Assembly (NCBI GenBank): GCA_036560445.1
Contig: DATBRG010000033.1
Span: 1 to 64,000, forward strand
From: DATBRG01 sp036560445
GTDB lineage: Bacteria > Pseudomonadota > Gammaproteobacteria > Burkholderiales > Methylophilaceae
DNA length: 64,000 nucleotides
Direction of reading: 5' to 3'
Shown here one piece after another: positions 54,387 through 63,376 of the stretch (position 1 is the stretch's first letter; each line of letters begins with the position of its first letter). Under the pieces are notes generated by a model. It worked only from the letters and a program-made list of their open reading frames with translations. It was not told where the DNA came from and ran no database searches. The position numbers and the translations under genes are program-made.

Positions 54387-55069
54387 ACTTCAGACCACAT
54401 ACGTAACAGGTTGTGATAACAGCCCATAAGCTGCACGCGTGCCGCTTCATCAGCACCGGTGGCAGCTAAGTGCTGGATAGAGCGATCCATATCGAACAGC
54501 AGGGTTCGCTGGGCATCGTCACTAATCAGGCTCTGTACCCAGAAAAAGCTGGCAACTCGCTCACCACGTGTGATCGGTGTAACTTGGTGCAGGCTGGTTG
54601 CCGGATACAAAATCATGTCGCCTGCCTGGAGCTTTACACTATGCATGCCATAGGTATCCTCAACGACCAGCTCACCGCCGTCATACTCATCCGGCCCAGC
54701 CAGGAACAAGGTGGCCGAAATATCGGTGCGAAACTTAATGCCGGTACCTGGAATCAGTCGAACCGCGCCATCAATGTGGCTACCAAACTGCATGTTCTCA
54801 CCGTAGCGGTTGAACATCGGCGGATAGACGCGGTTTGGCAATGCCGCACTGATGAACAGCGGGTGGCGCTCCAGAGCAAGCAGGATGAGGTCGCCAAGTT
54901 CATGTGCGATGGCACTATCCTCGGCAATCTGCTGGTTACGCTTGACCTGCGCGCCTTGGTGGCCAGCCGTGGCGCGCCCATCTACCCATGCCGGGCCAGC
55001 CATATCAAGCTTGCTCCTGATTTGGCGCAATTGTTCGGCATTAAGTACCTGTGGTATCTGGATCAGCAT
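54383..55069 (-). CDS. PiuC/YbiX-type Fe2+/2-oxoglutarate dioxygenase
   Basis: A 228-residue PKHD-type hydroxylase. Iron ligands are His and Asp in FGSHIDGAVR and the distal His of YPATSLHQVTPITRG; LFLAGPDEYDGGELVV is the 2-oxoglutarate core. The family (PiuC, YbiX) sits next to Fiu/PiuA receptors and is proposed to act on siderophores or the receptor. It lies between the receptor gene and the PepSY gene in one unit. Confidence 0.9.
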   Translation of the reverse strand: MLIQIPQVLNAEQLRQIRSKLDMAGPAWVDGRATAGHQGAQVKRNQQIAEDSAIAHELGDLILLALERHPLFISAALPNRVYPPMFNRYGENMQFGSHIDGAVRLIPGTGIKFRTDISATLFLAGPDEYDGGELVVEDTYGMHSVKLQAGDMILYPATSLHQVTPITRGERVASFFWVQSLISDDAQRTLLFDMDRSIQHLAATGADEAARVQLMGCYHNLLRMWSEV

Positions 55070-55080
55070 CTAAGCTCCAT

Positions 55081-57330
55081 TTAGAATCGGTAAGTGAAAG
55101 TCGCCAGTGCGGTACGGCCTATGCCCGGTACTGAGCGCCCGCCGTCGGATGGAATCACGCTGGCGATATAGTCCTTGTCGGTCAGGTTCAAGACATTCAG
55201 GCGTAAATCGTATTTGGGCTGGTGATAAGCCGCTGTGGCGTCGTAACGCGTATAGCCGTTGGCCTCGACCACATTGGTATTGCTGGCATAAACACTGGAT
55301 AGATGCGTGGCGCCACCACCGATCTCCCACTCTGGCGTCAGGTTATAGGTGGTCCACAACAACACTGTGTTACGCGGCGTGTTGGCCAGTTTGTTACCTT
55401 CGGTGTTATCTAGCGCAGAAGCCTTGAGTATCTCCGAATCGAGGTAGGTATAACCTGCCATCACTTGCCACTTGGAAGTGATGCGCCCAGTCAGGCCAGC
55501 CTCGAAACCATCAACGCGCACATTGCCATCATTCTGGTATACCCCAGTTGAAACCAGCGATCGGGCATTGGTCTTCTCAATACGGAAGATGGCCGAAGTC
55601 AGTGACAGGCTACCATCCAGCAAATCCCACTTACTGCCGACCTCATAAGAACGGCTCTTTTCCGGAGCGATGTCCTGCTGTCCGGTGGTCAGCGTCAGCG
55701 CTTCCAGCGACGGATTAAACGAGGTGCCATACGACATATAATAGGACTGCGCATCGGTGGGCTGGTAGATCAGGCCACTACGCACGCTGGTGAATTCCAC
55801 GTTCTGCGATGCCGCGGCCAGTGCCGTGTTGCCTGCCGTATTGGTCTTATTGATGCTATTGCTAGTCTCTGCCCTGAACTGATCCCAACGCAGGCCGACA
55901 ATCGCCTTCCACTGCTTGTTGAACTCGAGCGTATCGTTGAAGTATGCCGCCAGCGTATTTGCACTGGATTCGGCACGATTGCCCTGGGTACGTATGGTGC
56001 CAACCGGCGTCGAAAACGCATCCGGGTCTTCCAGTGAAACTACGGCCACCGCGTTGACCAGTGCCGTGGCAGAACCCGTTAGCGCGGCATTCTTACGGTT
56101 GTATGCCTGGTTCGTATATTCATCATGGCCGATTTCGGCTCCCACAATCATGGTGTGCTTGATGAAGCCAGTATCGAACTTGGCGACGAGGTCTGTCTGG
56201 TTATTCAGCGACCGATCGTCGATCTTGCGGTCATGCGACAACATAAGCACTGACAAGCCGCTGGTCGGCGTAGTCGTCACGTTGCCATTGGTGATCGCCG
56301 TACTGGAGATGCTAGTGAACGCACCAGTACCAGCGTTGAGGGTGCCGATACGTCCGGTGTAGGTTTCGCGTGCGTCGGTGATGTAGTGGCCATATTGTGT
56401 CTGGTTGCGCAGCGTGATGCTGTCATTGAATGCGTGCTTGATAGCCGCATTGAAGATTGAGGCATCTTGATTGGTACGGTCGTTGGTCAAGCCGTAGTAA
56501 TTGTCGTACGACACATTGGCTGGCTTGCCGTTGACCGATGGGATACCGTAATCGGGCATGTCATGGTTGCGCTGCAACAGTGCAGACAGCTTGACCTCAG
56601 TCGGCGTACCGATACCAAAGCGTAGTGATGGGGCAATGCCGAAATCCTGGTTCTCCATCACATCGCGCGTAGTGCTGGTATCTTGCGCCATCAGGTTCAA
56701 GCGGAAAGCCGCAGTATCTGAAATCTGGTGGTTGTAGTCAGCCGTGGTACGGTAGTAGCCATCGGTGCCCATGGTCACAGTGGCTTCCTTGATCTCGCCG
56801 AGGATAGGCTGCTTGCGTACCTGATTCACCACACCGCCGGTCGAGCCGCGGCCGAACAGCATGGAAGATGGCCCTTTCAGTACTTCTACTGCGTCCAGGT
56901 AATAGGTATCGCGATAGTATTGGCCGCGGTCACGCATGCCATCCAGGTAAATATCGGTACGGGCAGAAAAACCGCGCAAGTTGATGTTGGTGCCGATCTG
57001 GCCGCCTTCGGCACCGCCAATGGTGATGCCAGGAACGTTACGCAACGCGTCCGCCAATGTGGCCGAACCTTGTGCATCAAGGATAGCGCGATTGATCACT
57101 GTCACAGTCTGCGGAATGTCACGTACCGCCGTCGGCACCTTGCCGCCAACAGTGGAGACTGGAGCGAGGTATTCGCCCTTGTCGTCTGCTTGCGTCGCAC
57201 TTACGCTGACTTCCGGTAAAGCCTCAGCGCTTTTCTCTGGGGCGGTCTGATTGGTTTCTGCAGCAGCTGGCAGTGCCACTAACGCGGCCAGCACGGCCAG
57301 ATGAACTGGCCTGGTTTTGAATAAACTCAT
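55081..57330 (-). CDS. Fiu-like TonB-dependent siderophore receptor
   Basis: A 749-residue outer-membrane receptor. The signal peptide ends LPAAAE (about residue 24), the plug domain includes VPTAVRDIPQTVTVINRA and MLFGRGSTGGVVNQV, and a 22-strand barrel ends with the usual aromatic ALATFTYRF. The TonB-box region lies between residues about 35 and 55. The neighbours (PiuC-type hydroxylase and PepSY) match receptors for catecholate siderophores such as Fiu, PiuA and CirA; ligand not proven. No siderophore biosynthesis genes occur in the window, so it may use exogenous siderophores. Confidence 0.9.
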   Translation of the reverse strand: MSLFKTRPVHLAVLAALVALPAAAETNQTAPEKSAEALPEVSVSATQADDKGEYLAPVSTVGGKVPTAVRDIPQTVTVINRAILDAQGSATLADALRNVPGITIGGAEGGQIGTNINLRGFSARTDIYLDGMRDRGQYYRDTYYLDAVEVLKGPSSMLFGRGSTGGVVNQVRKQPILGEIKEATVTMGTDGYYRTTADYNHQISDTAAFRLNLMAQDTSTTRDVMENQDFGIAPSLRFGIGTPTEVKLSALLQRNHDMPDYGIPSVNGKPANVSYDNYYGLTNDRTNQDASIFNAAIKHAFNDSITLRNQTQYGHYITDARETYTGRIGTLNAGTGAFTSISSTAITNGNVTTTPTSGLSVLMLSHDRKIDDRSLNNQTDLVAKFDTGFIKHTMIVGAEIGHDEYTNQAYNRKNAALTGSATALVNAVAVVSLEDPDAFSTPVGTIRTQGNRAESSANTLAAYFNDTLEFNKQWKAIVGLRWDQFRAETSNSINKTNTAGNTALAAASQNVEFTSVRSGLIYQPTDAQSYYMSYGTSFNPSLEALTLTTGQQDIAPEKSRSYEVGSKWDLLDGSLSLTSAIFRIEKTNARSLVSTGVYQNDGNVRVDGFEAGLTGRITSKWQVMAGYTYLDSEILKASALDNTEGNKLANTPRNTVLLWTTYNLTPEWEIGGGATHLSSVYASNTNVVEANGYTRYDATAAYHQPKYDLRLNVLNLTDKDYIASVIPSDGGRSVPGIGRTALATFTYRF

Positions 57331-57420
57331 GGTATTGCTCCCTAGGATGAAGGATCATCGGCTGGCTACCTGAGCAAATACCCACTGGCTGGCTAGATCT
57401 GAATTAAAAAACTTTAATAG

Positions 57421-57861
57421 TTAATGTTGGCTAATCGGCGTACTGATGAACCCCATATGCTGTATGCCTGCGCTCTGCGCTTGGGCCATGACATCGGCCA
57501 GCACCTGATAGCGGGTCTCTTTGTCCGCACGCAGATGCAATTCTGGTTGCGGTTGTTGATGTGCCGCAGCCTGTAGTCGTGACTTGAGTTCAGCCTGTAC
57601 CAGCGACGTATCGTTCCAGTACAGTTGACCTTGGCCGTCAATCGAAAGGCTGACGATTTCCGGCTTCTGCTCAACCGGCTGGCTACTGGCTTGCGGCAAG
57701 TCAATCTTTACTGCATGAGTCAGCAGGGGCGCTGTGATGATGAAAATCACCAGTAATACCAGCATCACGTCGACCAGAGGCGTGGTATTAATCTCGGCCA
57801 TCGGTGTTGTATTGCCGCCGACATGGTTACCCAGACCCAAGCCGTTACTGGAGCCTATCAT
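57421..57861 (-). CDS. exbD: Biopolymer transport protein ExbD
   Basis: A 146-residue inner-membrane protein of the TonB motor. One transmembrane helix (about 30-50) with the essential Asp in NTTPLVDVMLVLLVIF and a periplasmic domain ending in GIQHMGFI. Glycine-rich N-terminus of 20 residues. It overlaps the exbB stop by four bases, so the two are coupled. It energises the receptor encoded downstream. Confidence 0.93.
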   Translation of the reverse strand: MIGSSNGLGLGNHVGGNTTPMAEINTTPLVDVMLVLLVIFIITAPLLTHAVKIDLPQASSQPVEQKPEIVSLSIDGQGQLYWNDTSLVQAELKSRLQAAAHQQPQPELHLRADKETRYQVLADVMAQAQSAGIQHMGFISTPISQH

Positions 57862-58595
57862 GCAATCACCCCTTGCAAGCGACCATACCCTTTTACAGCA
57901 GCTGGCTGGCGCGGCTTGTCTGTAGCGGCCAGTGGCGCGCCTGTTGTCAGTAATATGTGCAGGTCTTGGGCAAATGATTCGAGTTCGGCAAGCAGGATAC
58001 GATTACTACGTACCAGTGTGTTGTAGGCCAGCACCGCGGGGATAGCTACCGCCAGACCAAGTGCCGTCATAATCAGCGCCTCGCCCACCGGGCCCGCTAC
58101 TTTATCCAGCGTCGCCTGACCGCTAAGGCTGATGCTAACTAGTGCGTGATAGATACCCCATACCGTTCCGAACAAACCAACAAAAGGGGCAACACTGCCC
58201 ACCGAGGCAAGGACAGTCAGCCCACTCTCCAGGCGTGTTCCATGTTCGCCAAGTGTACGGCGCATGGCACGCGCGATAAATTCATCCTGGCCACAACCAC
58301 CAAGTTTGTTGCCGACATGTTGCTCATGGTGTTCGGCAGCTGCCACCGCATGTCGTGCCAGATTGTTGGCTGGCGAACTCTGGGCACCATGGCGAATAGC
58401 CGCATCTATCGACAGTGCACTCCAGAACATATGGCTATCGCTGGCGTTGCGGCTGCGCAGTTGAACTGCCTGGTAGCCCTTGACTAGAATCAAGTACCAG
58501 CTGGCTAGAGACATCGCCAATAAGCTGATAGCGACTGCCATTGTGACTAGGTCACCTTGGCTAATGAAATTAAGAAAATCAAATTGGTTTTGCAT
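57858..58595 (-). CDS. exbB: Biopolymer transport protein ExbB
   Basis: A 245-residue MotA/TolQ/ExbB protein with three transmembrane helices and a large cytoplasmic loop. SVAPFVGLFGTVWGIYHAL and ALIMTALGLAVAIPAVLAYN are the conserved blocks. It forms the proton channel with ExbD that drives TonB. Start at 58595 lies 12 bases after the tonB stop; its stop overlaps exbD. Confidence 0.93.
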   Translation of the reverse strand: MQNQFDFLNFISQGDLVTMAVAISLLAMSLASWYLILVKGYQAVQLRSRNASDSHMFWSALSIDAAIRHGAQSSPANNLARHAVAAAEHHEQHVGNKLGGCGQDEFIARAMRRTLGEHGTRLESGLTVLASVGSVAPFVGLFGTVWGIYHALVSISLSGQATLDKVAGPVGEALIMTALGLAVAIPAVLAYNTLVRSNRILLAELESFAQDLHILLTTGAPLAATDKPRQPAAVKGYGRLQGVIA

Positions 58596-58607
58596 ACCTT
58601 ACCTCTA

Positions 58608-59348
58608 TCAGTTCAATGAGTGTTTCAGCGAAAAATTCAGTGGCACTAGCACATATGCGCTCATAGGCTGATCATCGCGCTTGGCGGGAACGAAGCTCCA
58701 GTTCCTGACTGCTTCGAGAGCTGCCCGATCCAGCCGGTCTGACCCACTGCTGTCTTCCAGTTCTACGCTCTCGGCCTGTCCTTTGCTATTGACCAGCACT
58801 TTCAGCATCACACGGCCCTGCTCGCCCAGGCGCCTTGATATGGGCGGATACACAGGTTCCGGGTTGTTCAGGTAGGCGACACCAAAACGCGGCGGCTCAA
58901 TCTTGGGCTCCGGCATCGGCTCATGTACTGGCAAGGTTTGCTTTACCACTTCGTTGCTATTACGTCCTGTTTCCTTGACCGGTGGTTGTTCCTGGACAAC
59001 AGGCTCAGTGATAGCTACAGGCGCTGACACTGGTTGCGACACTTGCTTCGCAACCTCAGGTTGCGGCTTCCGTATGGGCAGCACAGGCTTGGGCGCTAGT
59101 GGCAATTCCTGCACCACATCCGGTTGCGAACTTGGCAACAAGCTCACCATCATTGGCGCCTGTGTAATATGGCTGGCCAGAACTTCAGTAGATCTGGGTA
59201 ACAGGCAGTAAAACAGCAGCAGGTGAACGACAGCAGCTAGTACCAATGACCAGAGGGAGAACCGGCGTTCCTCCTGTAACGGCAGCGCCTGCCGCCCGCT
59301 CCCTAAGCTTAGGTGCTTGAGTTTGCGAGGCATAGCAACACTATGCAT
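58608..59348 (-). CDS. tonB: Energy transducer TonB
   Basis: A 246-residue TonB. One N-terminal transmembrane helix (about 30-50, LVLAAVVHLLLFYC), a proline-rich spacer with several P-x-P repeats, and a C-terminal domain with EPVYPPISRRLGEQG and VLVNSKGQAESVEL that binds TonB boxes. The ATG at 59348 is preceded by AGGAG eight bases upstream, and lies after the stop of the 85-residue gene; an in-frame ATG at 59375 would overlap it. Confidence 0.93.
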   Translation of the reverse strand: MHSVAMPRKLKHLSLGSGRQALPLQEERRFSLWSLVLAAVVHLLLFYCLLPRSTEVLASHITQAPMMVSLLPSSQPDVVQELPLAPKPVLPIRKPQPEVAKQVSQPVSAPVAITEPVVQEQPPVKETGRNSNEVVKQTLPVHEPMPEPKIEPPRFGVAYLNNPEPVYPPISRRLGEQGRVMLKVLVNSKGQAESVELEDSSGSDRLDRAALEAVRNWSFVPAKRDDQPMSAYVLVPLNFSLKHSLN

Positions 59349-59364
59349 TGCGGTAACTCCTGCA

Positions 59365-59622
59365 CTAATGGACATTACCCAGCATTCCCCGTAGGTTCTG
59401 CTGCCGCTTCAGCGCAGTAAAGCTGGCCGTAGCCGCTGCTTCCTGTAACATTTCACTCAGGGTAGTGAAAGCTTGTACTTCCAGCCGCAAACTTAGCGCC
59501 CCCACTTCTACCTCAGCCACGTTGCAATCCTCACAGAACATCACTCTGCAGCCATCCTTACCGGCCAGGATCACGCGCTTACAATTATTAGAAGGTTTCA
59601 CATCGGTCTCCTTGAGTTTCAT
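59365..59622 (-). CDS. Uncharacterised CxxC protein in the hemP-tonB operon
   Basis: 85 residues, not assigned to a named family. The core MFCEDCNVAEVEVGALSLRLEV has a CxxC pair (about residues 30 and 33) followed by a strand-like segment, and an amphipathic helix FTTLSEMLQEAAATASF near the C-terminus. Two more Cys at about 14 and 25 could also bind metal. It lies six bases after hemP and 16 before tonB, in a Fur-controlled transcript. A zinc or iron-linked regulatory or chaperone role is possible but not shown. Confidence 0.65.
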   Translation of the reverse strand: MKLKETDVKPSNNCKRVILAGKDGCRVMFCEDCNVAEVEVGALSLRLEVQAFTTLSEMLQEAAATASFTALKRQQNLRGMLGNVH

Positions 59623-59628
59623 GCAATG

Positions 59629-59832
59629 CTATTTGGTCAATATCAGCTTGCCCTGCGCTGTCAGGCGTAACCGGTAAGTCTCGTCACGATGCTCTATCAC
59701 CACTTCCTTACCACCGGCGAACAAGTCTTCGCTACGTACTCGCTGACCCCCACCTATCAAGCTATCAGGCTGCACAGGCTTGCTATTTGAAGTTGTCAGA
59801 TCTAACGATGATTTTGCTGTTAATTTACTCAT
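59629..59832 (-). CDS. hemP: Hemin uptake protein HemP/HmuP
   Basis: A 67-residue protein with the HemP signature RVRSEDLFAGGKEVVIEHRDETYRLRLTAQGKLILTK, here the conserved parts RSEDLFAGG and YRLRLTxxGKLILTK. The family (HemP/HmuP) is needed for expression of haem or siderophore uptake systems, and some members bind DNA with Fur. It is the first gene after the Fur box, so it leads the operon. Confidence 0.9.
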   Translation of the reverse strand: MSKLTAKSSLDLTTSNSKPVQPDSLIGGGQRVRSEDLFAGGKEVVIEHRDETYRLRLTAQGKLILTK

Positions 59833-59841
59833 TGTCTTAAA

Positions 59842-59856
59842 TGATAATGATTCTCA
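59842..59856. promoter_or_regulatory. Fur box for the hemP-tonB operon
   Basis: TGATAATGATTCTCA matches the 7-1-7 Fur consensus TGATAAT-N-ATTATCA at 13 of 14 positions, and the flanks extend the palindrome to AAATGA...TCATTT (59839-59859). It lies 10 bases before the hemP start, so iron-bound Fur should repress the operon. The 273-base gap to the next plus-strand gene is AT-rich and carries no other clear feature. Confidence 0.85.
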
Positions 59857-60105
59857 TTTAAATAGTCAAATGTTTTTGTGCCAAGCCAAGTATTGAAAGG
59901 TAAATATGTTTTTGACGATAAATCGACATGACTAACGACTTATCAACGATTTTCTGTCACTTATTAACACTAAACAAAAGTAAAAAAATTAACTATTAAA
60001 TAATAATCAATAGGTTAGATATTTGGCATGGATGGGGAATACTTTTTGCACAAGATAAATCATCTCAAACGTATTCCAGCTCTTGATACAGAAAGGACTT
60101 ATAAA

Positions 60106-60432
60106 ATGATGAAAATCGCCATTGCCCTAATTTTTTCCGCAGGTGTCATCGCGTTCGGTCACGAGCACGGCACCGCATTCTGGATTACGGCTGCGATCAG
60201 CTGCGCCTTGATCGAAACCGCAATCCTTAACAATATTGTCTTCTTTATTCCCGCATCCAGTGCGGCTGCAGGCGGCCTTAGTCAATTCATTACCGGTGAT
60301 TCGCATACTGCGGTAATGATTGCCGTTGCGGCTGGCGTTATTAGCTTGTTCTTGTTGTTCAAGGAAATGACCCAGGACAAGGAGGCCGAGATTCAGGTCA
60401 AGCGCGACAACATGAAAAAACTGCGTCGTTAA
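60106..60432 (+). CDS. Small membrane protein of unknown function
   Basis: 108 residues with three hydrophobic segments (about 5-20, 25-50 and 70-90) and a charged tail KEMTQDKEAEIQVKRDNMKKLRR. The ATG at 60106 is preceded by AAAGGA with good spacing; an ATG at 60028 would add 26 polar residues with poor start context. No family recognised. It sits alone between the iron operon and htpG, with a terminator after it. Confidence 0.65.
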   Translation: MMKIAIALIFSAGVIAFGHEHGTAFWITAAISCALIETAILNNIVFFIPASSAAAGGLSQFITGDSHTAVMIAVAAGVISLFLLFKEMTQDKEAEIQVKRDNMKKLRR

Positions 60433-60481
60433 AACAAATGCACAACTGAATAGAATAAACAAAATCAGGGGAAATAAAAAA

Positions 60482-60510
60482 CCCGCCTTGTTTCCAAGGC
60501 GGGTTTTTTT
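60482..60510. terminator. Bidirectional terminator between the small membrane gene and htpG
   Basis: Stem CCCGCCTTG / CAAGGCGGG with TTTC loop, an A run before and T run after. It serves the plus-strand small gene and the minus-strand htpG, which converge here. Confidence 0.92.
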
Positions 60511-60534
60511 GTGACCGGTTTCTGCCCGCTTCTG

Positions 60535-62424
60535 TTATGCAAGCAAGCTGTTCATACGCCGGACAAAACTAGCTGGGTCTTCCAACTGTCCGCCTTCAGC
60601 CAGCAAGGCCTGATCGAACAACAGATGTGCCCAATCAGCGAACCGACTTTCGTCACCCTCACCGTTCAAACGCTTCACGATAGCATGTTGTGGATTGATC
60701 TCCAGCACTGGTTTGGTAGCAGGCGTCTTTTGGCCGGCGGCCTTGAGCAGACGCTCAAGATTACCAGACATATCATGTTCACCACTCACCAGGCATGCTG
60801 GCGAATCGGTAAGGCGATGGGTAACCCGCACTTCTTTTACTGCTTCTGCCAAGGTTGATTGAATTCGCTCAACCAGCGACTTGAACTCGTCTTCAACCTT
60901 CTTTTGCTGCTCTTTCTCAGCCTCATCTTCCAGCTTGCCAAGATCAAGATCGCCCTTGGCCACCGATTGCAGCTTCTTGCCATCAAACTCGGTCAAGCTA
61001 CCAAGTAGCCATTCGTCGACACGGTCAGACAGCAGCAGTACCTCGATGTCTTTCTTGCGGAAGATTTCCAGATGCGGGCTATGTTGTGAGGCCGCAAAGC
61101 TATCGGCAGTAATGTAATAGATGGCTTCCTGGCCATCCTTCATGCGCTCGATATACTGCTTGAGCGACACAACCTGCTCTTCGGTATCCAGATTGGTTGA
61201 GGCAAATCGCAACAAACCGGCAATCTTGTCCTTATTGGCAAAATCTTCACCTGGGCCTTCCTTCAATACACGACCGAATTCCTTCCAGAAGGAGGCATAT
61301 TTTTCCGGCTCGTTCTCAGCCATATCCTCCAGCAGACCCAGCACTTTCTTCACTGAGCCGGCCTTGATGGCATCAATATCCTTGCTGTGTTGCAGTATTT
61401 CACGGGAAACATTTAGTGGTAAATCAGCGCTGTCGATCACTCCGCGCACAAAGCGCAGGTATTGCGGCATCAGTTTCTCGGCATCGTCCATAATGAAAAC
61501 ACGCTTCACGTAGAGCTTAATGCCATGGCGATGATCACGGTCATACAGGTCAAACGGTGCACGACCAGGTAAATAAAGCAGCGATATATATTCCTGCTTG
61601 CCTTCTACGCGGTTATGGCTCCAGGCCAAAGGGTCTTCAAAATCGTGGGAGACATGCTTATAGAATTCTTTGTATTCCTCTTCACTGATATCGCTCTTGC
61701 CACGCGCCCACAATGCGGACGCCTTATTAACGGTTTCATCCTCATCAGTCGGCACTTGCTCGCCGTCTTTCCACTCGGACTTCTTCATGACGATAGGCAG
61801 GGTGATATGGTCGGAATACTTGCGGATGATGGACTTCAGTTTCCAGTCGTTGAGGAACTCATCTTCGCCTTCGCGTAAGTGCAGAATAATGTCAGTGCCG
61901 CGACCAGCCTTGCCGGCAGGCTCCAACGTATAGTCGCCCTCACCAGAGGACTCCCACTTCACCGCCTCGCTGTCACCCGCGCGACGAGTAAGCAACGTGA
62001 CCTTGTCGGCAACAATAAATGAAGAATAGAAACCGACACCAAACTGGCCAATCAGGTTGGCATCCTTGGCCTGGTCACCAGTCAGCGCGTTGAAAAACTC
62101 ACGCGTACCAGATTTAGCAATCGTACCAATATTGTTGATGACTTCTTCACGGCTCATACCAATACCGTTGTCGGAGATAGTTACGGTGCGGCTAGTTTTA
62201 TCGAACGAAATACGTATTTTCAGTTCATTGTCGTTCTCATATAACCCGTTATTAGCAAGCGCTTCAAAGCGCAGTTTGTCTGCAGCATCACTGGCATTAG
62301 AAATCAGCTCTCGCAGCACGATCTCCTTGTTGCTGTAGAGCGAATGAATCATGAGGTGCAGCAGTTGTTTCACCTCGGCTTGGAATCCAAGCGTTTCTTT
62401 CTGAATGGTTTCTGTGGTCATCAA
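60535..62424 (-). CDS. htpG: Molecular chaperone HtpG (Hsp90)
   Basis: A 629-residue Hsp90. ATPase-domain motifs LRELISNASDAADKLRF, DNGIGMS, and GQFGVGFYSSFIVAD are intact; the middle domain contains LPLNVSREILQ with the conserved Arg. Length fits bacterial HtpG. It assists late folding of client proteins under stress. Single gene, with a 142-base gap upstream to the tcdA end; no sigma-32 promoter was identified with confidence. Confidence 0.95.
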   Translation of the reverse strand: MMTTETIQKETLGFQAEVKQLLHLMIHSLYSNKEIVLRELISNASDAADKLRFEALANNGLYENDNELKIRISFDKTSRTVTISDNGIGMSREEVINNIGTIAKSGTREFFNALTGDQAKDANLIGQFGVGFYSSFIVADKVTLLTRRAGDSEAVKWESSGEGDYTLEPAGKAGRGTDIILHLREGEDEFLNDWKLKSIIRKYSDHITLPIVMKKSEWKDGEQVPTDEDETVNKASALWARGKSDISEEEYKEFYKHVSHDFEDPLAWSHNRVEGKQEYISLLYLPGRAPFDLYDRDHRHGIKLYVKRVFIMDDAEKLMPQYLRFVRGVIDSADLPLNVSREILQHSKDIDAIKAGSVKKVLGLLEDMAENEPEKYASFWKEFGRVLKEGPGEDFANKDKIAGLLRFASTNLDTEEQVVSLKQYIERMKDGQEAIYYITADSFAASQHSPHLEIFRKKDIEVLLLSDRVDEWLLGSLTEFDGKKLQSVAKGDLDLGKLEDEAEKEQQKKVEDEFKSLVERIQSTLAEAVKEVRVTHRLTDSPACLVSGEHDMSGNLERLLKAAGQKTPATKPVLEINPQHAIVKRLNGEGDESRFADWAHLLFDQALLAEGGQLEDPASFVRRMNSLLA

Positions 62425-62566
62425 TAGGCTCCCGTTGTACTTTTTTGAATGTTAGGAATTTGGGGGCAACTCAAAGTGATTTCAAGAGACCCTAGAATGA
62501 ACGGCAGATTTTCCTGGCAAATAGAACTATTGCCTTTTAAATTGATTTAGTCATCCAGGATGATGA

Positions 62567-63364
62567 CTAGAGATTTCTCAGGAGATTCAATACCAGTGCT
62601 GCTGCTGCCATTCCAAATGGCGCCGTCACACAAACTGTAGAGCCGTAACCCGCACAGTTAAGCCCTGTAATGGCCGTATCGACTTCACAGCTTTCGTTTG
62701 GTTTTTGGCTAGATTCATCAGAGTACACACAAGGAATACCAAACCTTGGCGGGATTTTTTTGCTATTGACAGGGGCCTTGGGGAAACCATATTCGCGGCG
62801 CAGGGTATTGCGCACTTTCGCCAGCAAGCGATCCCCAGACACTTTGGCCAGATCGTCTGCCTTGATTCGTGTAGGATCCAACCGGCCACCAGCACCACCA
62901 GTCATGATCAAAGGTAGATTATGTTGTCGGCAATATGCCGCCAGAGCTACTTTGGCCTTGGCATCATCGATTGCATCCAGTACGGCATCAAACCCTCGAT
63001 CCAACATCATGGCTACATTCTCAACTGTAATGAAATCCTCGATCTCATGTACCACACACAAAGGGTTAATGGCACGTATGCGCTGCGCCATGGCGGTAAC
63101 CTTGGCTTTACCAAATTCCCCTTCTACCGCATGCAACTGGCGATTAACGTTGGACTCCGCGATGTTGTCGAGATCAATCAATGTGATCTGGGCAATGGCA
63201 TTGCGTGCCAGTGCCTCGGCAGCCCACGAACCAACACCGCCGATACCGATGACGCAAACATGCGCAGCCTGGAATCTAGCCAAACCCTCTTCACCATAAA
63301 GACGGCGCACACCGCCAAAACGGCGCTCTAAATCGACTTCTTCAATTTCAGGCAAGTTAGTCAT
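62567..63364 (-). CDS. tcdA: tRNA threonylcarbamoyladenosine dehydratase TcdA
   Basis: A 265-residue E1-like (ThiF/MoeB) enzyme that cyclises t6A to ct6A in tRNA. The ATP-binding GIGGVGSWAAEALARN is near residue 38, the DLDNIAESNVNRQ motif follows, and later GGAGGRLDPTRIK and the Cys in FGIPCVYSDES fit YgdL/CsdL. The partners CsdA/CsdE are not in the window. It follows the partial secreted gene with 12 bases between. Confidence 0.92.
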   Translation of the reverse strand: MTNLPEIEEVDLERRFGGVRRLYGEEGLARFQAAHVCVIGIGGVGSWAAEALARNAIAQITLIDLDNIAESNVNRQLHAVEGEFGKAKVTAMAQRIRAINPLCVVHEIEDFITVENVAMMLDRGFDAVLDAIDDAKAKVALAAYCRQHNLPLIMTGGAGGRLDPTRIKADDLAKVSGDRLLAKVRNTLRREYGFPKAPVNSKKIPPRFGIPCVYSDESSQKPNESCEVDTAITGLNCAGYGSTVCVTAPFGMAAAALVLNLLRNL

Positions 63365-63376
63365 TAGACGAGAACC

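Noticed and set aside
57331..57420. A separate Fur box or promoter for the siderophore receptor
   Set aside because: No sequence close to the Fur consensus occurs in the exbD-side gap, so the receptor is taken to be part of the upstream operon.
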